DNA of 64,000 bases from Schlesneria paludicola DSM 18645 (GTDB lineage: Bacteria; Planctomycetota; Planctomycetia; Planctomycetales; Planctomycetaceae). The number at the start of each line of letters is the position of its first letter. The stretch's first letter is position 1. The stretch spans positions 62,001-126,000 of the forward strand of contig NZ_JH636435.1 of the NCBI RefSeq assembly GCF_000255655.1, in the 5' to 3' direction. The notes beneath the pieces are model-generated. The model ran no database searches and was not told the origin of the DNA. It saw only the letters and a list, made by a program, of their open reading frames with translations. A program made the translations under genes and the position numbers. Positions 26,984-36,885 of the stretch are shown piece by piece.

Positions 26984-28999
26984 TCAGCGCCGCTCTTGAA
27001 GTGCCTTGAGTTGTTCGATCGCGCCGGTAAAGCGAGGATTGATTCGCAGCGTCTCTCGAAACTGTGTGGCCGCTTCATCAAAATGCTGTTGTTGGACCAG
27101 TACCAAGCCCAATTGATAGTGAATTTGTGGGAGTTGCGGATCAAGAAGTGACGCGCGTGTGAGGTGCCTGCGAGCGGCATCAAGGTCGCCCTGACGTTGC
27201 AGGAAGACTGAGTAATTGAATAAGGCGACTGTCGACTCGGGAAACTTCTCAAGTCCGATTTTGAAGTGTCGTCGAGCCTCGTCATTGTCGCCCTGTTCCA
27301 TCAAGATGCTGGCAAGGTTGACGTGAGCCATCGCGTAGTTCGGATCGATTTTTAGGACCGTTTCGTACTGTTCGATCGCTTGCTCTCGCTGGCCGCGACT
27401 GAAGTACAGTTTGGCGAGATCAAAATGGGGATCTGTCGCGCCCGGATTCATTTCGGTCGCTTGCTTGTAGGTCTCGATTGCTTCATCGAAGCGTTTGAGC
27501 TTCTGTAGTCCAGTCGCCAGTGTCAGGCGTGCCGGCAGGAACTTGGGGGCGGCTAGGACGATCCGTTGCAGCGCTTCGATGGCCTGCTCAGGATTGGTAC
27601 TGAGCATTTTTCTGGCGTCGATTTCGGCGTTGTAGTGACCGATCATTTCTTTGACGTCCGGAAGCGACTCTTCGGACTCGCCTACTGGAGACGTTTTCGT
27701 CGTTCCCAGATACCCGAGGGCACTCAATTGCTTCATGTGCTTGGCGTCGAAGGGGGTATCGCTTTCTGCGCAGTCGACCATGCTCTCGCGAACAGACTCA
27801 AGCGTTAGCCGCATTTGCTCGACCTGATCCGGTTGAGACTTCGCCAGATCGATTAACTCGTTCGGGTCATGCTCCAGGTCGTAAAGTTCTTCGTGCGTCG
27901 AGTTAATGTACTTCCACGAGTTGGTGGTAATTGAACGAAGTGGGGCCCAGCGAAATGCGGCATAGCACGCCTCTGACTCGGAATAACAGGGGCGAGGCTC
28001 AATGAGCTTACCCTGAAGCGCCGGGGTGAGATCGACACCGCTGACGTGTGCCGGCAGGGGTAGATTCAGGCTCTTGAGAATCGTCGGATAGATATCGACC
28101 AGGGATACGGACGTGGGGACGCGATACCCCGCTCGGCAGGCACCTGGCACTGACATGATGAGCGGGACTCGCAGCGTTGCGTTGTACAGCAAGAAGCCGT
28201 GCTCCAGTTCTTCGTGCTCACCGAACGATTCACCGTGGTCACCGACCAATACGATCATGGTGTGATCGTATTGGCCTTTGTCTTTGAGATACTTGATCAG
28301 TCGACCGACCTGCAGGTCGGCATACGCGATGTCGCCATCATATTCTTTGCCTCGGAACCGGTCCTTGAAGACTTCGGAATGTCCTTCGAATGGAGCATGC
28401 GGATCGTACAGGTGGATCCAACAGAAAAATGGTCGTGAAGGGCGTCCACGAAGCCAGTTCAAGGCCGAGTCAATGACCAGGCGTGCACTTCGCATGAGAT
28501 GTGCTTCGTGCCCGTGACGTTCGCCACCTGCCATGTCGTCGTCATACTTCTGGAATCCGTGACTAAGTCCAGATCGGGCGGGCAGTACGATCGAACCTAC
28601 AAAGGCTCCTGTTTCGTACCCTTGGCGACGCAACGAGTCGGCGAGTGTGGCGAACGTGTCTTTAAGGTGACCACGGCCATTGTTGTGGATTCCCGTTTCC
28701 GGCGGGTAGAGTCCGGTGAGAATGGAAGCATGAGAGGGCAACGTCAGCGGCACCGTGGCGTAGGCCTGCTCAAACACCACTCCCTCTTTGGCCAGGGCAT
28801 CACACGTGGTTGTCAAAGCGTCCGCACAGCCGTAACACCCGACATGGTCCGCACGGGTGGTATCAAGCGTGACAAGCAGGACATTCATACGCGGCTTGGA
28901 GAATGCGTACCATCCCCCGAAAGCAACGACTACGAGAGAGAGGATCGCGAGGACGATCATTCTTGTTGCTCGGCCGGATCTCTTCATGCCGAACACCAT
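26984..28999 (-). CDS. Sulfatase-like (alkaline phosphatase superfamily) protein with C-terminal TPR repeats
   Basis: A 671-residue membrane-anchored hydrolase. After an N-terminal helix (RMIVLAILSLVVVAFGGWYA) comes the sulfatase domain: NVLLVTLDTTRADHVGCYG with metal-binding Asp residues, and VGDHGESFGEHEELEHGF in the second metal half. The nucleophile motif, normally C/S-x-P-x-R, reads TLPSHASILTG (Thr86), so the Cys that becomes formylglycine is absent and Arg is His. A Thr nucleophile suggests phosphodiester or phosphoethanolamine-type chemistry rather than sulfate ester hydrolysis. Residues from about 460 form at least five TPR repeats (YKQATEMNPGATDPHFDLAK, YETVLKIDPNYAMAHVNLAS), a protein-binding module. 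Confidence 0.85.
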   Translation of the reverse strand: MVFGMKRSGRATRMIVLAILSLVVVAFGGWYAFSKPRMNVLLVTLDTTRADHVGCYGCADALTTTCDALAKEGVVFEQAYATVPLTLPSHASILTGLYPPETGIHNNGRGHLKDTFATLADSLRRQGYETGAFVGSIVLPARSGLSHGFQKYDDDMAGGERHGHEAHLMRSARLVIDSALNWLRGRPSRPFFCWIHLYDPHAPFEGHSEVFKDRFRGKEYDGDIAYADLQVGRLIKYLKDKGQYDHTMIVLVGDHGESFGEHEELEHGFLLYNATLRVPLIMSVPGACRAGYRVPTSVSLVDIYPTILKSLNLPLPAHVSGVDLTPALQGKLIEPRPCYSESEACYAAFRWAPLRSITTNSWKYINSTHEELYDLEHDPNELIDLAKSQPDQVEQMRLTLESVRESMVDCAESDTPFDAKHMKQLSALGYLGTTKTSPVGESEESLPDVKEMIGHYNAEIDARKMLSTNPEQAIEALQRIVLAAPKFLPARLTLATGLQKLKRFDEAIETYKQATEMNPGATDPHFDLAKLYFSRGQREQAIEQYETVLKIDPNYAMAHVNLASILMEQGDNDEARRHFKIGLEKFPESTVALFNYSVFLQRQGDLDAARRHLTRASLLDPQLPQIHYQLGLVLVQQQHFDEAATQFRETLRINPRFTGAIEQLKALQERR

Positions 29000-29566
29000 A
29001 CGAATCGGGGCGGGATCAAATGAGTCTCTCTTTCGCCAACTGTCCGTCGAGAACGACGCCGATCAGAACTGAGAATCTTGTGTCAAGAAATGTCTGCCCG
29101 AGCGAGGCGTGTCGTGCCGACACAATCGGCCACTGTTCATGACCGCTGTTTCGGCAGAGAAATGCGTAAGTCGATTCTACAGAGGGCTGTTGCAGCGTCA
29201 AGGACGTTCGTCGGACTTCGACCTCCTGTTTGAACAAGAGCGGATCATACCGATACGGCCGATGAATTCGTTGCGCATCGTGCTCGAGTTGCGTTCTAAA
29301 ACTTGAATGTCCGGTGGTCACGGGATAGCATCACCAAGGAACCCTTCGGGGTTCGAGAGACCTCTGCGGTGTTCGATACGGGGCTTGTGCGTTGACCCTA
29401 CAACTTCTTCATGCGGGAGTTTTTTCGTTCGGCCGCGTGTATATCCACAACATTGCTTCGGTGATGTTTCGGCTCACACAACCCGGACGAGCGACTCCCC
29501 CCTGAATCCTTTGGGTTCAGAACCTCAGCGTTCCAACGGCACAGGCGGAGGTTTCTCTTTTTCATC
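29000..29566. other. Intergenic region between divergent sulfatase-like and rarA genes
   Basis: 567 bases expected to hold two promoters. A GGAGG sits upstream of the rarA start. Short open frames here have no support. No repeat or RNA gene was recognised. Confidence 0.4.
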
Positions 29567-30913
29567 ATGGCATTATTTGATCGGCTTGAAGCCGCGAATC
29601 GCGATTCGGTGCGTCCTTTGGCCGCTCGCATGCGTCCTCGGACGCTGGACGAGTTTGTCGGCCAATCGCATATCGTTGCGCCAGGGAAGCTGTTGCGACG
29701 GATGCTTGAATCCGACCGAATATCATCGGTGGTGTTCTATGGCCCACCGGGCACCGGCAAGACGTCGCTTGCTGAGTTGATCGCCAAACACACCAAACGC
29801 ACGTTCCGTTCACTGAATGCGGCCGCGGCGGGGGTGAAAGAGCTACGCGAGCTTCTCGATAAAGCTCGAAGTGATGTTTCAACGGGTGGGCAGCGAACCG
29901 TTCTGTTCATCGACGAACTGCATCACTTCAACAAGCAGCAGCAGAATGTCTTACTGCCCGATGTGGAAGAAGGGATTGTGGCACTCGTTGCAGCGACGAC
30001 TGCGAATCCATTCTTCGCGCTGATCGCACCGCTGCTGAGCCGCAGCCAGATCTTCGAACTACAGCCACTGAAGGCCGAGGACATCCAAAGGCTTCTTGAG
30101 CGCTCATTGAGCGATTCCGTTCGAGGGTTGGGGTCGCGCAAAGTCACGGGAACTCCCGAAGCGCTGGAGTTTTTGGCAACGATTTGTGATGGCGACGCCC
30201 GGCGGGCCTTGAGTGCCCTCGAGATAGGTGTTTTGTCGCTCGCCAATGATCAAAAGACCTTCGACCTTCAGGCGGCCGAGGAGTCGATTCAGAAAAAGCA
30301 GATCCGCTATGACGCCGATGGTGATGATCACTATGACGCCGCAAGTGCGATGATCAAAAGCATTCGGGGAAGCGATCCGGACGCGGCCGTCTATTGGATG
30401 GCTCGCATGCTGGCGGCCGGTGAGGAGCCACGCTTTGTTGCGCGGCGGCTGGTGATTGCCGCCTCAGAAGATATTGGGAATGCCGACCCGCAGGGGTTGG
30501 TCCTTGCGCAGTCGGCTGCGGCGGCAACGGAGTTTATCGGCATGCCGGAATGCCGGATTATTCTCGCACAAGCGGCGACCTATTTGGCGCTTGCGCCGAA
30601 ATCGAATGCGGCCTATAAGGCGATCGATGCCGCACTTCATGATCTTGAAACCACGCGCTTGCTGCCGGTGCCAATGCATTTGCGAGATCGCCATTACAAG
30701 GGCGCAGCACGGCTCGGGCATGGTGACGGGTATGAGTATCCACACGATGCGTCTGAAGGGTGGGTGGCCCAAGACTATCTGGGGGTTGAACGTCGATATT
30801 ACGAGCCGGTCGAGCGTGGCTTCGAAGTCGAACTCAAGTCACGTCTGGACGAGTTGCGAGAACGTCGCCAGTCTGGACATGCTCATCCGGCCACTCAGGA
30901 CGATCGTCACTGA
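29567..30913 (+). CDS. rarA: Replication-associated recombination protein A (AAA+ ATPase)
   Basis: RarA/MgsA/WRNIP1-family clamp-loader-like ATPase acting at stalled replication forks. The opening PLAARMRPRTLDEFVGQSHI is diagnostic. Walker A is GPPGTGKT (residues 59-66), and Walker B lies in VLFIDELHHFNKQQQNVLLP, followed by sensor 1 ALVAATTANPFFALIAPLLS. The C-terminal tetramerisation domain includes HYDAASAMIKSIRGSDPDAA and a region ending in the family-typical DYLGVERRYYEPVERGFEVE. Length 448 is typical. It is monocistronic and divergent from the sulfatase-like gene. Confidence 0.95.
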   Translation: MALFDRLEAANRDSVRPLAARMRPRTLDEFVGQSHIVAPGKLLRRMLESDRISSVVFYGPPGTGKTSLAELIAKHTKRTFRSLNAAAAGVKELRELLDKARSDVSTGGQRTVLFIDELHHFNKQQQNVLLPDVEEGIVALVAATTANPFFALIAPLLSRSQIFELQPLKAEDIQRLLERSLSDSVRGLGSRKVTGTPEALEFLATICDGDARRALSALEIGVLSLANDQKTFDLQAAEESIQKKQIRYDADGDDHYDAASAMIKSIRGSDPDAAVYWMARMLAAGEEPRFVARRLVIAASEDIGNADPQGLVLAQSAAAATEFIGMPECRIILAQAATYLALAPKSNAAYKAIDAALHDLETTRLLPVPMHLRDRHYKGAARLGHGDGYEYPHDASEGWVAQDYLGVERRYYEPVERGFEVELKSRLDELRERRQSGHAHPATQDDRH

Positions 30914-31254
30914 GCCGTGCGAGAAACGGATTGGCGAGAAAAAGGATTGCTCGAGCGGTCTGTGTTTCGAACGTTTGCCGTCACGCATAATTTCGGTCGA
31001 TACGTCGCTGGATGATCGGCTTCCGCTCAGGTGGTGGAAAAACGCCCAGATTCAAGGGATCATCGAAATCCGATGGCCGCGTGTTTTGAGTTTTTACTGG
31101 TCAATTCTGGCGGTATGATCAAAACATCGTGCGATGGCACGCAGCATGCGTAACGTGATGCCTGAGTGATCCTAGACCGAATAACACAGATTGGCGCAAG
31201 AGAACGACACGGTCGTTCCGGATGATTCGCAGTCATGATCAGGAGTTTGCCACG
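30914..31254. other. Intergenic region downstream of rarA
   Basis: 341 bases between two plus-strand genes. No terminator hairpin, RNA or gene was convincing. An AGGAG ribosome site precedes the following gene. Confidence 0.4.
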
Positions 31255-31551
31255 ATGAGCACAAATCAGCCAGAGTCGCTCGTGACGGTGTATTCAACGC
31301 CCGTTGAATTTGACGCGGAAATTGTCAAGGCGATGCTTGCCGATGTTGAGATTCCGAGCTCCGTCGAAAATGCGAATGGCCCTTTTCCGGGGATCGGCGC
31401 TGTCCCATGCCAAGTGATGGTGCCTGTGGAGCACGAAGCCGCCGCGCGGAAGCTGGTCGAAGAGCATGAAGAGCGTCTCCGGTTGCGCGAGGGCCGCGAT
31501 ACAGACGAGTACATTTATGACGACGCCGAAGACGGTCGAGATCTTGTCTGA
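31255..31551 (+). CDS. DUF2007-type putative signal-transducing protein
   Basis: A 98-residue cytoplasmic protein resembling DUF2007, small domains predicted to bind ligands or proteins. The family pattern is seen in LVTVYSTPVEFDAEIVKAML, ADVEIPSSVENANGP, and VPVEHEAAARKLVEEHEER; the PVE..A + L repeat is typical. The acidic C-terminus (YIYDDAEDGRDL) is unstructured. AGGAG lies about ten bases before the ATG at 31255, making this start secure. The next gene converges on it; GATGCCGC/GCGGCATC around 31581-31605 may form a weak shared terminator. Confidence 0.8.
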   Translation: MSTNQPESLVTVYSTPVEFDAEIVKAMLADVEIPSSVENANGPFPGIGAVPCQVMVPVEHEAAARKLVEEHEERLRLREGRDTDEYIYDDAEDGRDLV

Positions 31552-31603
31552 GAGCTTTTTTACGAATCGGTGACGCATTCGATGCCGCCTATCGAGAGCG
31601 GCA

Positions 31604-33070
31604 TCATGCGAAGAGGCTCTTGATCGGTTGGCCATCTGCAATTTTGTGGGGGCGGCCGGTCAAGTCATGTAGTTCCGTCGCGGGATCGAGTCCAAAACGC
31701 CAGAAAATGGTGGCCGCCAGGTCGGCGGGCGTGGTGGGTTCCGTTGCCGGAAACGCCCCCATCCGATCGCTCGATCCATAGACGGCTCCACCTGTCACAC
31801 CGCCGCCCGCAAGCAGGACGCTGTAGCAATCAGGCCAGTGATCGCGTCCACCGTCCTGGTTGATCTTCGGAGTACGACCGAACTCACCCATGGCCACGAC
31901 GAGTGTCGAATCGAGCAGTCCGCGTTCATCCAGATCGTCAATCAGTGTGCTCAGGCTTTGATCGGCGAGCGGCATTAAGTGTGTCTTGTGCTGATTGAAG
32001 TTCTTGAAGTGCGCGTCCCAGTTTTGGCCTTGCTGGCGGAAATCGTAGACGTTGACGAAGGGAACGCCGGCCTCAACCAGTCGACGCGCGCAAAGCAGAT
32101 TCTGGCCTCGCATCTGCCGTCCATAGCCCATTTCAGAGCCATTGCCTCCGCCCCCACCTTCGCCGACGCTCACAGGGGCGGTCCCGTATCCGTACCGATC
32201 ACGAGTTTCTTGTGATTCGCGCGTCAGCTCGAGTGCGTGACGTAATGCTTCTGATCCCAGCAACTGAAATGCTTTGTCGCAGAACATTCGCCATTGATGG
32301 CCGACGGGTGTCAGTGCCTTCGAAGTCGCCGCCAACTCCAGTGTTTCGAGCAGTCGGCGACGGTCGGAAACGGACGAGGCCGTGTGTCCCGATGGAAGTG
32401 TCAACGCACCCGCGCGATAGCCATTGGTTTCGAGATCGAGCGAAATCTGCAGTGGGTCAAATTTCGTTCCCAGGAAGCCGCCGCCCTGACATGGGGTATC
32501 AATCACATTGTGGAAGACGAACGGCAGTGCGGCGTGGGGAATCTCGATGTGTTGCTGTTGCCAGAGATAGCTGAGTGTGGCACCGAAGCAGGGGAAAAAC
32601 TGGTTGATGGGCGCGAATTCTTCGCGGTCGCCTTGCGGTGAAGGTCGCCCGGTCAGTGCCTCGGTCGATGCGGAATCATGAAGACGGTTCTTGTGATGCA
32701 TGCTGCGGATTAACGCGACCTTATGCATCACACGCGACATCTTCGGAAGGTGTTCGCTGACGAAGATTCCGGGTGCCGAAGTCGCAATCGGCTGAAACTC
32801 GCCGCGCACTTCGGCGGGAGCATCTGGCTTCAAGTCGTAGGTATCCAGGTGGCTTGGGCCGCCGTAGTAGAAGACGATGATGCAAGACTTGATCGGCGAG
32901 TTGTGGCCTGTCCGTGGTAATGCGATCGAGGGGGATGCATACGATTGAGCACGCCACAAACTCCCGAGATTCAACCCCAGAGTGCCCCCAGCCCACTGCA
33001 TCGCGCGTCGGCGATTGAACAATCCGAATTGATCGAACTCAAGGAAGCTGTCTGCCATTGCGACCCCCAC
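31604..33070 (-). CDS. Tat-exported DUF1501 protein
   Basis: DUF1501 family protein of the alkaline-phosphatase/sulfatase-fold superfamily, abundant in planctomycetes. A twin-arginine signal (FNRRRAMQWAGGTLGL) begins near residue 19. Family motifs follow: SCIIVFYYGGPSHLDTYDLK, APAEVRGEFQPIATSAPG, HDSASTEALTG, and late STLVVAMGEFGRTPKI with GGRDHWPDCYSVLLAGGGV, the two halves of the predicted metal site. Biochemical function is unproven; members are often paired with DUF1553/1549 cytochrome-like proteins, which are not adjacent here. Start could be Met1 or Met5. Confidence 0.92.
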   Translation of the reverse strand: MGVAMADSFLEFDQFGLFNRRRAMQWAGGTLGLNLGSLWRAQSYASPSIALPRTGHNSPIKSCIIVFYYGGPSHLDTYDLKPDAPAEVRGEFQPIATSAPGIFVSEHLPKMSRVMHKVALIRSMHHKNRLHDSASTEALTGRPSPQGDREEFAPINQFFPCFGATLSYLWQQQHIEIPHAALPFVFHNVIDTPCQGGGFLGTKFDPLQISLDLETNGYRAGALTLPSGHTASSVSDRRRLLETLELAATSKALTPVGHQWRMFCDKAFQLLGSEALRHALELTRESQETRDRYGYGTAPVSVGEGGGGGNGSEMGYGRQMRGQNLLCARRLVEAGVPFVNVYDFRQQGQNWDAHFKNFNQHKTHLMPLADQSLSTLIDDLDERGLLDSTLVVAMGEFGRTPKINQDGGRDHWPDCYSVLLAGGGVTGGAVYGSSDRMGAFPATEPTTPADLAATIFWRFGLDPATELHDLTGRPHKIADGQPIKSLFA

Positions 33071-33332
33071 CGGCGAACATTTAAAGAGCCGTTGATGAAT
33101 ATGACAGATGGCGGGGCGGACTCCAAGCGCAAAAAGGACGCGACCTGTTCGATTTCACAATGCGGGCGTCGGATGCAACGTCAATGGCAGCCGGTTTTTA
33201 TGCGCCTGAGTGCAGGGGATGCGATGCGACAGCTTCGAAACTCGAAACTCGAAGTGAGAGCGTGAAAGCAGTGGTATCGGGCCAGATTGAATTTCACTGA
33301 GCTCGATAAGCCTCGAACGATTCGCGGTTGGC

Positions 33333-34730
33333 TTACTGTGGTGTGCGATATCGATCAAACTCGCCTTTCGACAAGAATTTGGGCGGTGGCACGTCACTGG
33401 CGTCGACGGCCAGCGGTTGTTGTTCGGCTTCAGAGAGCTGCAAACTGTTCGGCATGGTTTCGGGAAGATCTGCCACGCGGGTAATGTCGGCACCGACTTG
33501 GTTGAGCTTCTGCTCCAGCCGCTCGTAGCCTCGGTCAAGATGGTATACGCGGCGGATGACTGATTCGCCATCGGCGGCGAGCGCCGCCAAAAGCAATGCT
33601 GCACTCGCCCGCAGATCTGACGCCATGACGCAAGCGCCGCTCAGCGTCTTGACCCCCGAGATGATAGAACTGGCGCCTTCTCGACGAACGTTGGCTCCCA
33701 TTCGCATCAGTTCGGGGATGTGCATGAACCGATCTGGGAAAACTTTGTCTGTGACGACGCTGATTCCCTCGGCTGTCGACAGAAGTGCCGTCAACTGGGC
33801 CTGGACGTCTGTGGGGATTCCGGGATAGGGTAGCGCGGTGATATCGAGCGAACGGATGCGGTCTGGTGCCGTGACAATGACCGTCCGGTCACGAATTTCG
33901 ATTCCAACGCCGACCATACGCAGAACGTCAATCACGGCGGCCAGATGTTGGGCATCGACATTGTCGACTTGCAGTCGCCCCCCCGCCATTGTGGCGGCGA
34001 TCAGCAGGGTGGCTGCTTCGATTCGGTCGGGAATCACGGTGTGTTCGACGGCGGCGAGTGAGTGTACTCCTTCAATGCGTAGCAGAGGTGTTCCCAAGCC
34101 TTCGATCCTGGCTCCCATCGCGTTCAAGTATCTGCCCAAGTCGACGACCTCGGGTTCGCAGGCGGCCGCCGAGATTGTCGTCACACCTTCGGCGAAAACC
34201 GCAGCGCACAACACATTGCACGTTCCGGTGACGGTGCTGCCGAATGATCCGCCCAGATAGATATCTGTCCCGATCAGTCGATCGGCCCGCGCGAAGACGT
34301 AGCCGCGATCAATGGTGATTTGCGCTCCGAGTGCTCGAAGTCCCTTCAGGTGGAGGTCAATCGGGCGGTGGCCGATGTTGCAGCCACCTGGAAGCGAAAC
34401 ACAGGCGCGCCCCCGGCGACCGAGCAGCGGGCCGAGTACACAGACGCTGGCACGCATGCGTCGTACAAGTTCATAGTCCGCCAGGCATCGCTGTTCATCG
34501 ACGGCGGTCAGCGCCAAGGAATTGTCGGGCCGACGCTCAACGAACATACCCAGGGAACGCAGCACTTGGGATAAGGTCGTGACATCGACCAGATCGGGGA
34601 CGCCATGCAGCACTGTGGTTCCGTTTGCGGCCAGCGCGGCAGCCATGATCGGTAGGGCCGCATTTTTTGCCCCGCTTACCGTCACTCGACCGCGCAGAGG
34701 GCGACCTCCTCGCACGACAAACATGTCCAT
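33333..34730 (-). CDS. murA: UDP-N-acetylglucosamine 1-carboxyvinyltransferase
   Basis: Enolpyruvyl transferase for the first committed step of peptidoglycan precursor synthesis (UDP-GlcNAc plus phosphoenolpyruvate). The start MDMFVVRGGRPLRGRVTVSG leads to KNAALPIMAAAL, and the active-site loop GGCNIGHRPIDLHLKGLRAL contains Cys117, the residue targeted by fosfomycin in other MurA proteins. GIPTDVQAQLTALLSTAEGI and the final HLDRGYERLEQKL are also typical. GGAGGT upstream of the ATG at 34730 fixes the start. The protein is about 465 residues, some 40 longer than usual because of a polar C-terminal tail after the normal end. Its presence supports peptidoglycan synthesis in this planctomycete. 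Confidence 0.95.
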   Translation of the reverse strand: MDMFVVRGGRPLRGRVTVSGAKNAALPIMAAALAANGTTVLHGVPDLVDVTTLSQVLRSLGMFVERRPDNSLALTAVDEQRCLADYELVRRMRASVCVLGPLLGRRGRACVSLPGGCNIGHRPIDLHLKGLRALGAQITIDRGYVFARADRLIGTDIYLGGSFGSTVTGTCNVLCAAVFAEGVTTISAAACEPEVVDLGRYLNAMGARIEGLGTPLLRIEGVHSLAAVEHTVIPDRIEAATLLIAATMAGGRLQVDNVDAQHLAAVIDVLRMVGVGIEIRDRTVIVTAPDRIRSLDITALPYPGIPTDVQAQLTALLSTAEGISVVTDKVFPDRFMHIPELMRMGANVRREGASSIISGVKTLSGACVMASDLRASAALLLAALAADGESVIRRVYHLDRGYERLEQKLNQVGADITRVADLPETMPNSLQLSEAEQQPLAVDASDVPPPKFLSKGEFDRYRTPQ

Positions 34731-34901
34731 CCGTGGACCTCCACCGAAAGTTCTGTGCATCCAGCCGCAGTATTGGAACACCGCGCAGGGTTTGCAGCAA
34801 GTCTGATTGGGTCTCCCCTGGGAAATCGGAACCGCAAAGTTGGAGGATTCGTGGATGCGAAGATTGCTCCAACTTTGTCTCTGGCCATCTGAATTTGAGC
34901 G

Positions 34902-35261
34902 TCAGGCGTACACACGTGCAAATGAGCCTGTAGGGCTTTCGGGTATGGGTGACATCAATGACGGGACTTTCGGGTTCGGGCTGGTGGACTGGGCTGTCAG
35001 TGGGCTGACGGTGGAGGTCGTGCTGGCGGCATGGCTGAGCATCAATGAAAGTGCGCTTGCCGATTCGGAGATCGGAAAGGTGCTCAGTGATTCATTGTCG
35101 ATCTGGATTCCTGTGTAGTTCTTGTCAAACACGCGATGTGCGGCTTTTCCCGAGATCAACGTCGCCGTCTGACTGAGGCTACTGTTGATCTGTGCGCCTC
35201 GGTTGATCTGGCTCATTGAAGGCGGGGCAAACGTCTGGATTGTCGGGGTGATTGCAGTCAT
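34902..35261 (-). CDS. Small Ser/Thr-rich protein of unknown function
   Basis: A 119-residue frame I do not recognise. It is supported by a strong GGGAGG ribosome site seven to ten bases upstream of the ATG at 35261. The sequence is rich in Ser, Thr and Pro, with QINRGAQINSSLSQTATLIS in the first half and ASALSLMLSHAASTTSTVSP in the second, and it has no membrane segment or signal peptide. It lies upstream of murA on the same strand, 171 bases away. Could be a structural or stress protein; it may also be a chance frame, so confidence is limited. Confidence 0.45.
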   Translation of the reverse strand: MTAITPTIQTFAPPSMSQINRGAQINSSLSQTATLISGKAAHRVFDKNYTGIQIDNESLSTFPISESASALSLMLSHAASTTSTVSPLTAQSTSPNPKVPSLMSPIPESPTGSFARVYA

Positions 35262-35962
35262 GAATTTGTGCCTCCCGGATGGTGGTCCACATGGTGCGAA
35301 AGACGTGATGAGCGAAGGTGCGAGGGGTGGGTGCACTGGCCGAAAAGCCCGCGGCTGATTCGCCAGCGAGCGACGTCGGTAAAGGGCGTTGAAAACGATC
35401 AATTAAGACGGGCGAGACTTGGCTCCACAGGCTTGAATCGCTGCGCTGCCGTTGACGGAACGTCGGTGCCGTTGACCGCAGCCAGCAAGCTGTTCGTCAT
35501 GCAATTTCACTGTAGTTTGCGAACAGGAGGTGGGGCTTGCGGTGAGTGGAAGGGCGAAAATTATTGCGCAGGTCCCGGCGGGAATTAACGGATTTTGCGC
35601 GATGTGGACATCGACGTTGCGGATTGGGAACAAGCTTCTGTGGCGTTTGATGATGAAACAGGACAGCCATTGCGCTTTTGGCGGCGCGAAGGTCCAGGGG
35701 GAGGATGACGACGAGCTCTCGCGTTGAAAAATTTGAGGAGAAGCGACGACGTTCCTTGTCACGATGACATTTTCGCAGAACGCAGCTCTGGAGGGCTCCG
35801 GGAAGGCAAGATTGGGCGCGAGACTTTTCGCTTTTGCTCGAATTCGAGCGGGCGCGAGCAGTTCGACGATAACCTCGTGACGATCCATCGCCCGCTTTGC
35901 CTCATTGTAGATCCATCACAGCGCGGATCGACGAGAGAACAGCGTGGTTCAGGTCGGCAGGG
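35262..35962. other. Intergenic region, no convincing gene
   Basis: 701 bases between the DUF1573 gene (stop at 35963) and the small Ser/Thr-rich gene. A 161-codon minus-strand frame at 35403-35888 overlaps most of it but has no ribosome site, domain or signal and looks like chance. It may include the promoter of the gene at 35261. Confidence 0.4.
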
Positions 35963-36853
35963 TTACTTCGCTTCGGCGGGCGTATTTTCGGCCGACTGCT
36001 GTTCTCGTGGTTTGATGGTTTCGCTGGTCAGCCTGGCAGAGGATTTCTGACGCTCATGGTCGAGTGCCTGGTCAGATTCGGCAGCCGGGGTTGGTACTCG
36101 GCCCTGCAGTCGCAATGGAACGCGAATCTCGCCCATATCGGGGTCGTCCGTTGTGATTTTCAAGACGACATTTGTCTGGACGGTGGGAAGGTCGCCGGCG
36201 ATCGAGACGCGGACGGACTGTTGATAGTTTCCGATTGCAGATCGGGTGCTTTCCCCAATCACGGCCTCGACGAGGTCCGAGTTGCAAGAGACGTCGGTGA
36301 TCTCAAAGGGCTTACCGCGTCCATCCGTCACCGTGAAATCCTGGACGGTCGGGCTCGATCCAAGCGGGTGCGACACCGCCAGTGCGGGAGGTGTCACCCA
36401 GATTCCGCGAGGAACGACGAGTTTCAATGTGAGGGGCGTTTCGCGTGGTTCCGTATCGGTGTACTTCACGTTGACGGTGTATTCATGCGGGCCGGGCGTT
36501 GTGTTCGCGGGTTGCATGCGGACGACGACGCGCCCGTGATCACCGGGTTCGATGACGTTGTCACGCGTTCCCTGCAGGCGCGGGGTCAAGCAACCGCAAC
36601 TGGGCTCGAGTGCGATGCGGATTGGTTTTGCGCTTCGATTTTCGAACACATAGCTGGCCTCGACAACCGTGGTGGGCTGGACGGTCTTAAGGTCAACCGC
36701 GTACTGGCGGAATGCCAGTGCCGGGGGCGGCGGGGACGTGATGACCAGCGGAACCGATTGAAGTCCCGTGTGATTCAGGACAGCCAAGGCAAAGGGCGTG
36801 ACTGCCATCGTCAAGGCCATCAATCGTACTGGTCCAGAAGTCGTCCATGACAT
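35963..36853 (-). CDS. Exported DUF1573 protein
   Basis: Exported beta-sandwich protein of about 296 residues. The N-terminus has a hydrophobic export segment (RLMALTMAVTPFALAVL). DUF1573 is recognised by YVFENRSAKPIRIALEPSCG, CLTPRL, then GDHGRVVVRMQPANTTPGPH, the Ig-like fold with the PSCGC motif characteristic of the family. The second half repeats a similar fold (VVLKITTDDPDMGEIRVPLR). Such proteins are common in Planctomycetes and Bacteroidetes; function is unknown. It lies 32 bases after another exported-protein gene on the same strand, so the two form an operon. Confidence 0.88.
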   Translation of the reverse strand: MSWTTSGPVRLMALTMAVTPFALAVLNHTGLQSVPLVITSPPPPALAFRQYAVDLKTVQPTTVVEASYVFENRSAKPIRIALEPSCGCLTPRLQGTRDNVIEPGDHGRVVVRMQPANTTPGPHEYTVNVKYTDTEPRETPLTLKLVVPRGIWVTPPALAVSHPLGSSPTVQDFTVTDGRGKPFEITDVSCNSDLVEAVIGESTRSAIGNYQQSVRVSIAGDLPTVQTNVVLKITTDDPDMGEIRVPLRLQGRVPTPAAESDQALDHERQKSSARLTSETIKPREQQSAENTPAEAK

Positions 36854-36885
36854 GGGATTGTTCCGAAGGATTGAGGTGTCGGCAA

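Noticed and set aside
29016-29321. 101-codon minus-strand frame upstream of the sulfatase-like gene
   Set aside because: Has no domain or ribosome site and lies where two divergent promoters are expected.
35403-35888. 161-codon minus-strand frame
   Set aside because: Ser/Pro-rich, no ribosome site, no similarity to any family I know; probably chance.
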